Below are positions 8,596 to 16,627 of a DNA stretch of 64,000 nucleotides, one piece after another. The stretch lies in contig PVWP01000010.1 in the NCBI GenBank assembly GCA_003003925.1, forward strand, positions 1 to 64,000, in the 5' to 3' direction. Position numbers and translations under genes: made by a program. The notes beneath the pieces are model-generated. The model was not told the DNA's origin and did not search any database. It worked only from the letters and a program-made list of their open reading frames with translations. The number at the start of each line of letters is the position of its first letter. Position 1 is the first letter of the stretch. The DNA is from Aphanothece cf. minutissima CCALA 015 (GTDB lineage: Bacteria; Cyanobacteriota; Cyanobacteriia; PCC-6307; Cyanobiaceae).

Positions 8596-8615
8596 TTGGG
8601 GTCCAGCAACATTAG
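8596..8615 (-). promoter_or_regulatory. Conserved cmpA promoter block with -10-like TAATGT
   Basis: On the minus strand this reads CTAATGTTGCTGGACCCCAA. Seventeen of 20 positions are identical to a block upstream of the nearby CRP-like gene (10055-10074). It contains a -10-like TAATGT (8609-8614) and a TTG-N8-CAA dyad (8596-8609), which has the half-site spacing seen in CRP/NtcA-family operators. A start site near 8602 is inferred. Confidence 0.5.
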
Positions 8616-8640
8616 GGGCTGATCAGAATAACTGGGTGCT

Positions 8641-8684
8641 GTCTTCAAGCAGACCTGCGAATCTCCTGAATAAACTGGACTTAT
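8641..8684 (-). promoter_or_regulatory. Paired dyads upstream of the cmpA promoter
   Basis: Two perfect dyads lie upstream of the -10-like box: GTCTTCAAGCAGAC (8641-8654) and ATAA-N7-TTAT (8670-8684). The outer one has the T-N11-A form of LysR-family sites. CmpR, the LysR activator of cmp operons, is reported to recognise TTA-N7/8-TAA, so the half-site order here is reversed. Placement near -46 and -75 suits activator binding; this is inference. Confidence 0.35.
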
Positions 8685-8804
8685 CGATCCAGGAATCAGG
8701 AGCTGAAAGCCTTGGTGCTCAGTGGCCGGATTGCTGGATCAAGGCCATCATCGAGATGCCGGTATTCGCAACAACATCCGCAGCAGAATGCATTGGAAAG
8801 CGGG

Positions 8805-9314
8805 CTACTCCTGCTGTTGGCGCACCCGGGCTGACACCTGGGCCTCCGGGTCGACGCCGGCGAAGGTGGGCGGCAGCCACACCCGCACCACCATCAGCAG
8901 GGCCATGGTCATCAGGAACAGGCAGACCGCCAGGATCTGTTGCCAGTCCGTCTCCAGCACGCCCCGGACGATCACTTCGCGGAGCACGGACACGATGGCG
9001 ATCTCCACGGCCACGCCGATCGACACCCGTTGCTCCTGCAGGTAGATGATCAGCAGGCGGAAGAGCTCCACCAGGATCAGGATGAAGAGGATGTCGGCCG
9101 TGACCTCGTGGAACTCCGAGGTGGAGAAGAGCGTCGAGAAGGTTCGCTTCAGCTGCAGCACCATCACGCCGAACAGCCCCAGGCAGAGGGAGATGGCGAT
9201 CAGGTCCTGGACGGCCTCGAGGGACTGGACGATCTGGCTGCGGCGGAATTGCTGATGCCAGGGAATGGCGTCATGGGGTGTCGAAACCGGCGTTCCGGTG
9301 GGCGGGTGGTTCAT
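8805..9314 (-). CDS. PsiE-like (phosphate-starvation-inducible E) membrane protein
   Basis: Inner-membrane protein of 169 residues with four hydrophobic segments (about 38-58, 72-95, 100-117 and 126-148) and a short charged tail. The pattern VQDLIAISLCLGLFGVMVL, followed by EFHEVTADILFILILVELFRLLIIY, matches the PsiE family, whose biochemical role is unknown. Its start lies 44 nt inside the 3' end of the CRP-like gene, so translation is probably coupled. No nearer in-frame start exists. It stands between the regulator and cmpA on the same strand. Confidence 0.8.
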   Translation of the reverse strand: MNHPPTGTPVSTPHDAIPWHQQFRRSQIVQSLEAVQDLIAISLCLGLFGVMVLQLKRTFSTLFSTSEFHEVTADILFILILVELFRLLIIYLQEQRVSIGVAVEIAIVSVLREVIVRGVLETDWQQILAVCLFLMTMALLMVVRVWLPPTFAGVDPEAQVSARVRQQQE

Positions 9315-9939
9315 GGCGAAGGGTTTTCGGGAAGGTCAGGGAGCCCAAAGGAAGGGTGGCGGTGGTGTTCTCGGTGGTTGCCAGGCTGGTATCGCGAGGG
9401 ACGAGCAGATCGGCTTCGCTGACCTTGACGACCTGTCCATTGCTGCGGAAGCGGGTCAGGGACTTCGTCACGGTGACCCGGGTCATGCCGGCAATGGCGG
9501 CCAGCTGGCGGTGGGTGAGGTTCATGTCCTCCAGCGAAAGGGTCGTGCCGCTGCTGCTGACCCGACCGAAGCGGGTGCCGATCCACTGCAACAAGCGCAG
9601 CAACCGGGAATCGGCCGGCCTGACCCGGTGGATCTGCAGGAGTTGGGTGGTCTGGGTGAACAGATCACGCATGAACGCCAGGGTCTCGCTCTCGCTCGGC
9701 TCCCACTCGACCACCATCACCCGGGTGAGGCAGATGAGTTCGTAGGGCGTCACTCCGCAGCCGGTGGGCGTGATCAGGTCGCCGGGTCCCCAGATGCCGA
9801 GGGTGATGGACTCACCCTCCTCATTCCAGGTGTTCGCGCGGATGTAGCCATCGTCGATCTGCCAGCCCATGTCTGCCGGCAGATGGTCATCGGCGCGAAG
9901 GGTCAGGCGCAGCGGTCGTGCGGGCATGGCGAGGGTCAT
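9271..9939 (-). CDS. CRP/FNR-family transcription regulator
   Basis: DNA-binding regulator, 222 residues from the chosen ATG. A short cyclic-nucleotide-like sensor domain (about 15-105) carries GIWGPGDLITP; the Arg-Ser phosphate-cassette signature of cAMP-binding members is not visible, so the ligand is unknown. The C-terminal winged helix has the recognition segment LTHRQLAAIAGMTRVTVTKSL (about 141-161), close to the NtcA/CRP type. A GTG at 10107 would add 56 residues, but the promoter-like box at 10068-10073 lies inside that extension. A tail of about 40 residues follows the HTH. Its promoter shares a block with that of cmpA, making cmp control and autoregulation plausible. Confidence 0.82.
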   Translation of the reverse strand: MTLAMPARPLRLTLRADDHLPADMGWQIDDGYIRANTWNEEGESITLGIWGPGDLITPTGCGVTPYELICLTRVMVVEWEPSESETLAFMRDLFTQTTQLLQIHRVRPADSRLLRLLQWIGTRFGRVSSSGTTLSLEDMNLTHRQLAAIAGMTRVTVTKSLTRFRSNGQVVKVSEADLLVPRDTSLATTENTTATLPLGSLTFPKTLRHEPPAHRNAGFDTP

Positions 9940-10054
9940 GACACGGCGGATGGCATGGCGGGAAGCTCCTGTGGGCGGGGTTGGGTGCTGCGGAAGACCC
10001 CTATGGAAGCGGTTGTCGGCAGGGGTGCCCGAACATCCGAAGGAAAGGCCCGTG

Positions 10055-10107
10055 TTGGAGTCCGGGAACATTAGTGAGCAGTTCCACCTCTTGGGTGGTA
10101 TTTCCAC
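10055..10107 (-). promoter_or_regulatory. Promoter/operator of the CRP-like gene
   Basis: Positions 10055-10074 match the cmpA promoter block at 17 of 20 positions and contain the -10-like TAATGT (10068-10073). Just upstream, three half-sites form two mutually exclusive dyads: CCACC-N5-GGTGG (10084-10098) and GTGG-N5-CCAC (10095-10107). They may be operator half-sites for autoregulation. Confidence 0.45.
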
Positions 10108-10138
10108 GCAGGATTGCCAATTCAGCCGATAAGCCCAG

Positions 10139-10305
10139 GTGATCGGTTTGCCAGGCCGGCCGGCTTCGCTGGCGCTGCGAGCCAGTCGCGGCTGCTACCG
10201 GGTCTGGTGTCTGGTTGTCCGCCTCCGTGGGAGGAAAGTTTTAGGCTTGGATTTCTCCTGGAATCCCTCTCCGGTGGGGCCAACAGTTGGTTCCACCGGA
10301 TTTTT
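10139..10305 (+). ncRNA. Candidate small RNA ending in a strong terminator
   Basis: The 371-nt gap between the CRP-like gene and the DCC gene has no convincing protein gene, yet a strong plus-strand terminator closes this stretch and no plus-strand gene lies upstream of it. The sequence before it contains further self-complementary parts (CTGGC/GCCAG around a 7-nt loop near 10168-10184). A short plus-strand transcript is inferred; the 5' end is not defined and no known RNA family is recognised. Confidence 0.4.
10270..10305 (+). terminator. Rho-independent terminator without an upstream gene
   Basis: Long stem of 8 bp (TCCGGTGG/CCACCGGA) extended inward by two G-U pairs and CCAAC/GTTGG, followed at once by TTTTTCT. 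The U-run is on the plus strand only, so it does not serve the minus-strand genes on either side. Confidence 0.75.
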
Positions 10306-10478
10306 CTACGCTCAGGACGATCGAGTTCTCAGGGGTCGCAGTTCATCTGTTCGGGGTTCATCGGATGGCGCCGCCACAGGCACCCAGCCCGGACGCGATG
10401 ACGTCGGGGGGTGCCGCACAACGACTCCTTCGGACGGCTTCTCCCGGGTGAGCCCGCCCCCGTTCGCCAGCAGGCCCC

Positions 10479-10904
10479 TCAGCCGCCCACCACCTCGTGC
10501 ACCTGGCCGACGCTGGTCCCGCACCGATCCCGGCAGAGCACCTCCAACGGCGGCCTGCCGGTGATGGCCAGGCGCCAGCGGGCCCACAGCCCGTAGAGGG
10601 CGTCCACCAGGGGCCGCAGCAGGGGCCAGCGGGTGGGGGCGTAGAGCCAGCCCAGGTTGACCAGGGCATAGGCCTGGCGGAACACCTCCACATCCCGGAT
10701 CACGCCGCCGTCGGCATCCAGGGCGTGCATGCGGCCCATGGCCTCGGCGTAGGTGATGCCGCCGTGACGGGCCGGGTCATAGGCGGGGTCGTTCACGTCC
10801 ACGAAGGCCAGCCGGCCCACCCCCCGGTCGCGGCGGCGCAAGGCGTTCACCTCCCGCAGGCACAGGGGGCAGCCGCCATCGAACAGCAGGGTGAGCTCGG
10901 CCAT
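10479..10904 (-). CDS. DCC-family thiol-disulfide oxidoreductase (DUF393)
   Basis: Small protein of 141 residues with the family hallmark FDGGCPLCLREV near the N-terminus (redox pair Cys12 and Cys15). A region of about 45 residues follows, then the conserved MGRMHALDADG and a hydrophobic LVNLGWLYAPTRWPLLRPLVD stretch. DUF393 proteins are thioredoxin-like and probably catalyse thiol-disulfide exchange. The start at MAELTLLFDGG fits the family; longer upstream frames would run antisense through the acyltransferase. It is divergently arranged with that gene across 123 nt. Confidence 0.85.
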   Translation of the reverse strand: MAELTLLFDGGCPLCLREVNALRRRDRGVGRLAFVDVNDPAYDPARHGGITYAEAMGRMHALDADGGVIRDVEVFRQAYALVNLGWLYAPTRWPLLRPLVDALYGLWARWRLAITGRPPLEVLCRDRCGTSVGQVHEVVGG

Positions 10905-11027
10905 GGGGGCGGTGGGCGACGACGGAGGCGCCTGGGGCACCGGACGCCTGGCGAGCCTAGAAAGGGCTGCCACCGCACCGGTGGCGCCCATCCGGTGGCC
11001 AGACTCCAGCCCGCTTCCCTCTCCCCC

Positions 11028-11861
11028 ATGCCCGTCTGCCGCCAGGCCGCGCTGCACCGCTGGCAACGCCGGGATCCGGCCCTGATCCGCCGGCTGATGC
11101 CGTTCTGGGGCTGGCTGTATCAGCACTATTTCCGGGTCGTCTCCGATGGCTGGGAGCACATCCCCGACGCCGATCCGGTGCTGTTTGTGGGCACCCACAA
11201 CGGCGGTCTGGCGGCGCCCGACATGCACATGGTCATGTACGACTGGTTCCGTCGCTTCGGTCTGGAACGCCCCGTGCTGGGGCTCGCCCACCCGAAGGTC
11301 TGGCTGGGCTATCCGCCCCTGGCCGATCTGGCTGCCCGTACCGGCGCCATCCCGTACCACCCGCGCCTGGCCCTGGCGGCCCTGGAGGAGGGAAACAGTC
11401 TGCTGGTGTATCCCGGCGGCGGGCAGGACACCTTCCGCCCGCACCGGGACCGGGGCCGCATCCACTTCGCCGGCCGCACCGGCTTCCTGCGGCTGGCGAT
11501 CTGGCACGACCTGCCGATCGTCCCGGTGATCTCCTGGGGGGCCCACGACACCCTGGTGGTGCTGGAGGACTTCTACCCCCAGTTCCGGGCGCTGCACGAG
11601 CGGGGGATGCCCTGGCTGTTCGGCATCGATCCCGAGGTGATGCCCCTCTACCTGGGCCTCCCCTGGGGCCTGGCCCTGGGCCCGCTGCTCAACCTGCCCC
11701 TGCCGGTGCGGATCCAGACGCGGGTGTGCCCGCCGATCCGCCTGGAGCGCAGCGGCCATGCCGCCAGCCGCGACCGGGACTATGTGCAGGCCTGCTATCA
11801 GCGGGTGACGGCCGCGATGCAGGATGCCCTCGACCGGCTGGCGGCCGAGGCTCAGCGGTAA
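11028..11861 (+). CDS. Lysophospholipid acyltransferase family protein (DGAT/TMEM68-like)
   Basis: Membrane-associated acyltransferase of 277 residues. The catalytic-type motif THNGGLAAPD (His57) and the later LLVYPGGGQDTFRP, which is the acyl-acceptor/EGT-like block, match the LPLAT superfamily branch that includes diacylglycerol and phytyl-ester acyltransferases. The role is presumably transfer of a fatty acyl chain to a glycerolipid or alcohol; the acceptor is not determinable. The ATG at 11028 is used, since upstream frame is antisense to the DCC gene. Its 3' end overlaps the convergent neighbour by 10 nt. Confidence 0.82.
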   Translation: MPVCRQAALHRWQRRDPALIRRLMPFWGWLYQHYFRVVSDGWEHIPDADPVLFVGTHNGGLAAPDMHMVMYDWFRRFGLERPVLGLAHPKVWLGYPPLADLAARTGAIPYHPRLALAALEEGNSLLVYPGGGQDTFRPHRDRGRIHFAGRTGFLRLAIWHDLPIVPVISWGAHDTLVVLEDFYPQFRALHERGMPWLFGIDPEVMPLYLGLPWGLALGPLLNLPLPVRIQTRVCPPIRLERSGHAASRDRDYVQACYQRVTAAMQDALDRLAAEAQR

Positions 11862-12469
11862 CGGGAAGGAGCCACGTAGGACTGGGAGGGAATCGACTGG
11901 GGCCCGCTTCCGTTGCCGAGCCGCTGGGGCAGGGGATCGACACGGCGCTGCAGTTCCGCCAGGGAGCGCGTTTCCCCCATGGCCAGACCGGTCAACACTG
12001 CCAGTTCCTGCTTCATCTGATGGGCGGGCCTGGGATTCACGAAGCGGAAGTTGAGGGTGGTCTTGTCGCCGGCGCTGTCGTAGCCCACCACCGTGAAGTA
12101 GAGATCCGCCGTCCTGCCGGCCTTCGATCCGGCAAGGGCACCGCCCACCATGCCCCCCACCAGGCCGACCGGGCCGAGCAGGAGGCCACCGGCGATGGCT
12201 CCGGCGGTGCCGCCACCCACCGCCCCCACGGTGCCGTTGGTGGTGTCGTAGGTCTCCGCTCCGCCTGCGAACCAGCGGGCGACTCGGCCGATGGGGATGA
12301 AGCTCTTCCTGTCACCGATGCCGTTGGCGTCGAGGTTGATGGTGCAGGGGTTGTTGCCGCAGAGGGCCTGGTAGGTGGCGGCCGCAGCCGGGGCGGGTAG
12401 CAGCAGGCTCAGCAGGACCGGCGTGATCAGGGCCGCCCGGATCCGGAGCCGGGCCGATGCGGAGACCAT
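11852..12469 (-). CDS. Secreted glycine-zipper protein, unknown function
   Basis: Protein of 205 residues with a signal peptide (cleavage near AAAA-TYQ, about residue 31). A small Cys pair follows (CGNNPC), then a glycine-rich hydrophobic segment at about 82-115 (GAVGGGTAGAIAGGLLLGPVGL) typical of glycine-zipper membrane or envelope proteins. The C-terminal third (LYFTVVGYDSAGDKTTLNFRF) looks beta-rich. Likely periplasmic or envelope-bound. The 3' end overlaps the acyltransferase by 10 nt on the opposite strand. Confidence 0.7.
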   Translation of the reverse strand: MVSASARLRIRAALITPVLLSLLLPAPAAAATYQALCGNNPCTINLDANGIGDRKSFIPIGRVARWFAGGAETYDTTNGTVGAVGGGTAGAIAGGLLLGPVGLVGGMVGGALAGSKAGRTADLYFTVVGYDSAGDKTTLNFRFVNPRPAHQMKQELAVLTGLAMGETRSLAELQRRVDPLPQRLGNGSGPQSIPSQSYVAPSRYR

Positions 12470-12576
12470 GGGTCGAGGGCGAAGGGAGCCCAGTCAATCG
12501 CCGGATGGCAGGGGTGCAATGGGGCGGGTCCCCCGGGGTGATGACCGGATGTGACTGGTGCGGCCGGGCCGGGGCC

Positions 12577-12603
12577 GGGCCCGCGGCTCCGATCGGCGGG
12601 CCC
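12577..12603 (+). promoter_or_regulatory. GC-rich hairpin upstream of marC
   Basis: Perfect 8-bp stem (GGGCCCGC/GCGGGCCC) with an 11-nt loop, ending 47 nt before the marC start. It lies in the probable 5' leader. There is no U-run; the role is unknown and chance pairing in GC-rich DNA is possible. Confidence 0.25.
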
Positions 12604-12650
12604 ATGGCTCCGATGATGGTCGTCGCTCTGCCGGTGTCCCCGGGGCCCCC

Positions 12651-13244
12651 ATGTCCCTGATCAACACGGCCGTCGGTCTGCTGGCGATCAGCTCGCCGAT
12701 CGGTCTGCTGCCGGTGGTGGTGGAGGCCGGTGGGGGCAACCCCGTGCGGATCCGCCGGATCAGCCGCCTGGCGGTGCTCACCTTTCTCTGTGCCCTGATC
12801 GCCGCCTGCTGGTGGGGCCAGGGGCTGCTCGACCTGTTCGGCATCACCCTCGAGGCCTTCCGGGTGGCCGGGGGGCTGATTCTGCTGCCGATCGGCCTGC
12901 GCCTGATCGATGGGCGGGAGGTGAGCCACGGCTCCCTGGATGGGACCGAGGACAGTGCCGGTGTGGTGCCGATCGGCCTGCCGCTGCTGGCGGGCCCCGG
13001 CGCCATCTCCCTGGTGGTGGCCGATGCCCCGGCTGCCTGGCAGGGCAGGCTCGCCCTCAGTGGGGTGATCGGCCTGCTGGCGATCCTGATCTATCTGTTG
13101 TTGATCGCCTCGATGCCCCTGCGTCAGGCCCTGGGGGAACTTCAGGAGAAGGTGATCAGCCGCCTGATGGGTCTGCTGCTGAGCGCCATCGCCGTCCAGA
13201 TGCTCGTCAGTGGCCTCAGGGGCTGCTTTCCGGTGCTGGCCTGA
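12651..13244 (+). CDS. MarC-family (UPF0056) membrane protein
   Basis: Integral membrane protein of 197 residues with about six hydrophobic segments. The opening LLAISSPIGLLPVVVEA and the central GLPLLAGPGAISLVV are the two repeated NP/GP-type motifs of the MarC family. Despite the name, a drug-resistance role is not established, and the transported substrate is unknown. The ATG at 12651 gives the family's usual length; the longer frame before it is low complexity. Confidence 0.85.
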   Translation: MSLINTAVGLLAISSPIGLLPVVVEAGGGNPVRIRRISRLAVLTFLCALIAACWWGQGLLDLFGITLEAFRVAGGLILLPIGLRLIDGREVSHGSLDGTEDSAGVVPIGLPLLAGPGAISLVVADAPAAWQGRLALSGVIGLLAILIYLLLIASMPLRQALGELQEKVISRLMGLLLSAIAVQMLVSGLRGCFPVLA

Positions 13245-13267
13245 GGGGTCCGGTGTGCCGGGAACCC

Positions 13268-13825
13268 TCAGAGACAACCAAGCCGCGGTGGGGTGGGCGG
13301 CCCCTCGAACGGGTCGATGGCCAGCTCCCGATCCAGCACCGTCAGGATGTCCTGGATCACCGCAGGGCGGGTGGCCACCCAGAGGAAACCCTCCAGGGGA
13401 GCGGCCGCGACCGGGTCCCAGAGGCAGAACTGGGGGTGCTGCCGGTACATCCGGGTGGCCAGGGGCACGAGGAACCGGGTCTTGGGGAACCGGTCCTCCC
13501 CGTGATCGAAGGTGAGGACGATGGCGAATTCCAGCTCGCCCTTGGCGGTGTAACGGTCGATCCGGGTCTCCCCCTCCGATCCGGCAAACGGAGAGAGCCG
13601 GTACTCGACGTAGCGACGATGGAAGGGGTTCCTCTGCTCCTTCCAGGTCCTCGCCTCCACGCCCAGCTCCGTCGCCAGCTCGGTGAGCAGGAGGTAGGAG
13701 TGGGTGCGGAGGGTCTCGTGGAGCTCGTCGGTCCGGTGGCTCTGCAGCCGCCAGCGCTCCGCCAGTGCCTCGTAGCGGCTGATCCGGGGCGGGTCCTGGG
13801 GGGTGGGTCCCGTGGGGCCAGTCAC
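13268..13825 (-). CDS. Conserved hypothetical protein, no recognised domain
   Basis: Soluble, charged protein of 185 residues. A ribosome-binding site GAGGAG sits 7 nt before a GTG at 13825, which decides the start over the GTG at 13840 that lies upstream of that site. Visible features are an N-terminal helical part (RYEALAERWRLQSHRTDELHETL), a beta-rich middle (IDRYTAKGELEFAIVLTFDHG) and a C-terminal WVATRPAVIQDILTVLDREL. No catalytic motif was seen. It is convergent with marC, with a 23-nt gap. Confidence 0.65.
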   Translation of the reverse strand: MTGPTGPTPQDPPRISRYEALAERWRLQSHRTDELHETLRTHSYLLLTELATELGVEARTWKEQRNPFHRRYVEYRLSPFAGSEGETRIDRYTAKGELEFAIVLTFDHGEDRFPKTRFLVPLATRMYRQHPQFCLWDPVAAAPLEGFLWVATRPAVIQDILTVLDRELAIDPFEGPPTPPRLGCL

Positions 13826-14059
13826 CGATGCTCTCCTCACTTTTTCAGTTTATCGGCGCCCCGCGGGCGGGCCAGTGGAGGGCTCCGCCGCGACGGGGGA
13901 GGGGCGATCCAGGGGCCGATGACGCCCCGAAACGTCCGTCGGCGATAGCTTTCTCGGCCATTCAGCCTGATCGCGGCAGGCTTGCTGCACTACCGCTGCG
14001 CTGGCGATAGCCATGAGCGATGACTTGGTGTACTCTTAAGGAGCAGTGAAACGACGGCC

Positions 14060-14251
14060 ATGGATCCTGTGAGCCCGGTAGCCCAGCTGGCAGTGGCCGC
14101 CATCAGCGGCGCCGCCTTCCTGATTTCGATGGTGGTGATCCCTTTCCCAGAGTCGAAGGCCGATTCCTCGGCGGGCATCAGCGCCACCTCCCAGACGAGC
14201 GACAGCGTCTTCCGCACGCTCGACACCTCCCCCACTCCCCTGACCAAGTAA
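14060..14251 (+). CDS. Possible 63-residue single-span protein
   Basis: Short frame with one hydrophobic stretch (QLAVAAISGAAFLISMVVIPF, about 9-29) and a Ser/Thr-rich tail. The nearest Shine-Dalgarno-like AAGGAG is about 17 nt upstream, too far to support this ATG. Codon use resembles neighbours, but no family is recognised. If it is not real, 13841-14507 is a 667-nt gene-free gap in which only a directly repeated GGCGATAGC and no clear RNA gene are seen. Confidence 0.35.
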   Translation: MDPVSPVAQLAVAAISGAAFLISMVVIPFPESKADSSAGISATSQTSDSVFRTLDTSPTPLTK

Positions 14252-14507
14252 TCCTCCCGCCACCCATCCTCCGGCTCGCCTCTCCAGGCCAGCCTTTGAA
14301 CAGCGCCAGGTCCCTCCGGCCGGCCGCCCCTCCCTGTCACGCCTGCCACAGCGGATCCCCGCCAGTCTCCGATCCCTGATCCAGCGAGCCAACGTTCAGC
14401 CGCGAGACCCGAAGCCGGTCCCCTGAACGCCCCTCCCTGCAGGAGATCCCGTCCAACACCTGCTCCTGTGCGCGCCGCAGGATGATCAGAACCTGCTCTC
14501 CGCTGCC

Positions 14508-15116
14508 ATGGCCGACGGCCTTGAGACGCCTCCGCCGCTGGTCCTGGTCCATGGCCTGTTCGACACGCCCCGGGTCTTCGACCGCCTTGATCGGCGGCTG
14601 GCCGGCAGGCGCCAGCGCCTGCTGAAGCCGGCCCTGCCGCTCCCCCTGGTTGCTGACGCGATCGAGATTTCGGCCCAGCGTCTCGCCGCCGCCATCGACG
14701 CGGCCTTCGGGACGGCCCAGCCGCTCGACATTCTGGGCTTCTCCATGGGTGGCGTCATCGCCCGTACCTGGATCCAGCGGCTGGGCGGCCATGCCCGCAC
14801 CCGCCGCTTCATCAGCCTCGGCAGCCCCCAGCAGGGGACCCTGACGGCCCAGCCCTGGCCCCGCAGGCCCCTGGCCGGCATCGCCGATCTCAAGGTGGGC
14901 AGCCCCTTGCTGCGGCAACTCAATGCTGACCTCACCCTGCTGCAGGGCATCGACTGCCGCAGCTACGCCACGGTCTTCGATCTGATGGTGGTGCCGGGCT
15001 GGCGAGCGGTGTTGCCGATCGGGCCGCGGCGGATGCTGCCGGTCTGGAGCCACCAGCAGCTGCTGCGCCACCCGGCAGCCCTCGATGCCCTGGTGGCGGA
15101 TCTGCTGCGCCCCTGA
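14508..15116 (+). CDS. Triacylglycerol lipase-like alpha/beta hydrolase
   Basis: Protein of 202 residues with the oxyanion strand LVLVHGLFDT (11-20) and the nucleophile elbow GFSMGG (Ser79), followed by ISLGSPQQGT, typical of bacterial EstA/lipase class 2 proteins. Late His residues (WSHQQLLRHP) can supply the catalytic base. No signal peptide, so it is probably cytoplasmic; the substrate is unknown. It precedes the methyltransferase-like gene by 49 nt on the same strand. Confidence 0.85.
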   Translation: MADGLETPPPLVLVHGLFDTPRVFDRLDRRLAGRRQRLLKPALPLPLVADAIEISAQRLAAAIDAAFGTAQPLDILGFSMGGVIARTWIQRLGGHARTRRFISLGSPQQGTLTAQPWPRRPLAGIADLKVGSPLLRQLNADLTLLQGIDCRSYATVFDLMVVPGWRAVLPIGPRRMLPVWSHQQLLRHPAALDALVADLLRP

Positions 15117-15165
15117 GCTCCTTTCGGGCCCAGCATGGAGGTGGACGCCGAACCGCGAGGTCACC

Positions 15166-15708
15166 ATGCCGAACGCCCTGGCCGAAAGACTCACCGCCTG
15201 GGGCTTCTCCTGGGAGGGTCTGCGGGACAACCGCCGCGGCGAGTGGTGGCTGATCGCCCAGATGGCCCTGATTGCGGCCCATCTGCTGCCGGCCACCCCC
15301 CCTCCCGCCTCCCTGGGTCTGGCCTGGCCGCTGCCGGTGCGCCTCGCGGGGCTGGCCCTGTTCGGCCTGGGGCTGGTGCTGGCTGGCCAGGGAGCCCGGA
15401 ACCTGGGCGCCAGCCTCAGCCCCCTGCCCGAACCCATGGCGGACGCCCCCCTGGTGACCACCGGGGCCTACGGCCGCTGCCGCCACCCGCTCTACCAGTC
15501 CCTGATCCTCTGCTCCCTGGGCGTGACGGTGGCCCTCGGGAGCGTGCTGCATCTCGGCCTGATGCTGGGGCTGGTCGTTGTGCTCGGCTTCAAGGCCCGC
15601 CGCGAGGAGGCCCGCCTGGTGCTGCTCCATCCGGATTACGGCGCCTACCGCCAGGCGACCGCCGCGATCCTTCCCGGGGTGCCCTGGCTCGACTGGCGTT
15701 CCGCCTGA
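15166..15708 (+). CDS. Isoprenylcysteine carboxyl methyltransferase-like membrane protein
   Basis: Integral membrane protein of 180 residues with about four hydrophobic segments. It carries the ICMT/PEMT-type motif VTTGAYGRCRHPLY (about 97-110), followed by RREEARLVLLHPDYGAYRQ, the C-terminal S-adenosylmethionine-binding signature (E-E-x-L...F/Y). Members methylate small lipophilic or protein carboxylate substrates; the bacterial targets are mostly unknown. A GAGG stretch 6 nt before the ATG supports this start. Confidence 0.82.
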   Translation: MPNALAERLTAWGFSWEGLRDNRRGEWWLIAQMALIAAHLLPATPPPASLGLAWPLPVRLAGLALFGLGLVLAGQGARNLGASLSPLPEPMADAPLVTTGAYGRCRHPLYQSLILCSLGVTVALGSVLHLGLMLGLVVVLGFKARREEARLVLLHPDYGAYRQATAAILPGVPWLDWRSA

Positions 15709-15810
15709 GTCCCTGAGCTCCAAGGTCGGCGCCCGCCGCTGCTGCTGCAGCCCGCTGCTGCCGCCGACCGATGGAGCGGTTAGAACCGACCCCACTGCCC
15801 TGTCCGGTCC

Positions 15811-16525
<715 letters not shown>

Positions 16526-16548
<23 letters not shown>

Positions 16549-16583
16549 CAGCGGCGGTTGTCGGTAGCTGATACGACGACCGC
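16526..16583 (+). promoter_or_regulatory. Attenuator-like alternative hairpins at the sodA 3' end
   Basis: Three 10-nt segments compete. A (16526-16535, CGACAACCGC, inside sodA) is a perfect complement of B (16554-16563, GCGGTTGTCG). B also pairs with C (16574-16583, CGACGACCGC) with a single G-U. A:B and B:C are mutually exclusive and lie between sodA and the cupin gene. No U-run follows C. Confidence 0.4.
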
Positions 16584-16627
16584 CTGGGAAAACGGTCGCG
16601 AAAGTTAACGATATTGCCGAGGTCAGC

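Larger units (their letters stand above)
8418..8804 (-). other. Non-coding region holding the cmp operon promoter
   Basis: This 387-nt stretch between psiE and cmpA contains no convincing gene. Reading toward cmpA it holds an ATAA-N7-TTAT dyad, a GTCT-N6-AGAC dyad and a TAATGT box, leaving a leader of roughly 185 nt before the cmpA ATG. No NtcA box (GTA-N8-TAC) was found. Confidence 0.5.

Noticed and set aside
8418..8804. NtcA box upstream of the importer
   Set aside because: No GTA-N8-TAC was found; the closest geometry is GTC-N8-GAC, which lacks the key A/T positions.
10139..10305. RNase P, SRP or 6S RNA gene
   Set aside because: A GAGGAAAG-like string near 10229 recalled RNase P RNA, but the surrounding conserved bases and overall size do not fit any of these RNAs.
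10114..10564. Plus-strand protein frames of 95 and 141 codons
   Set aside because: They run straight through the strong terminator, lack a family pattern and have unlike codon use.
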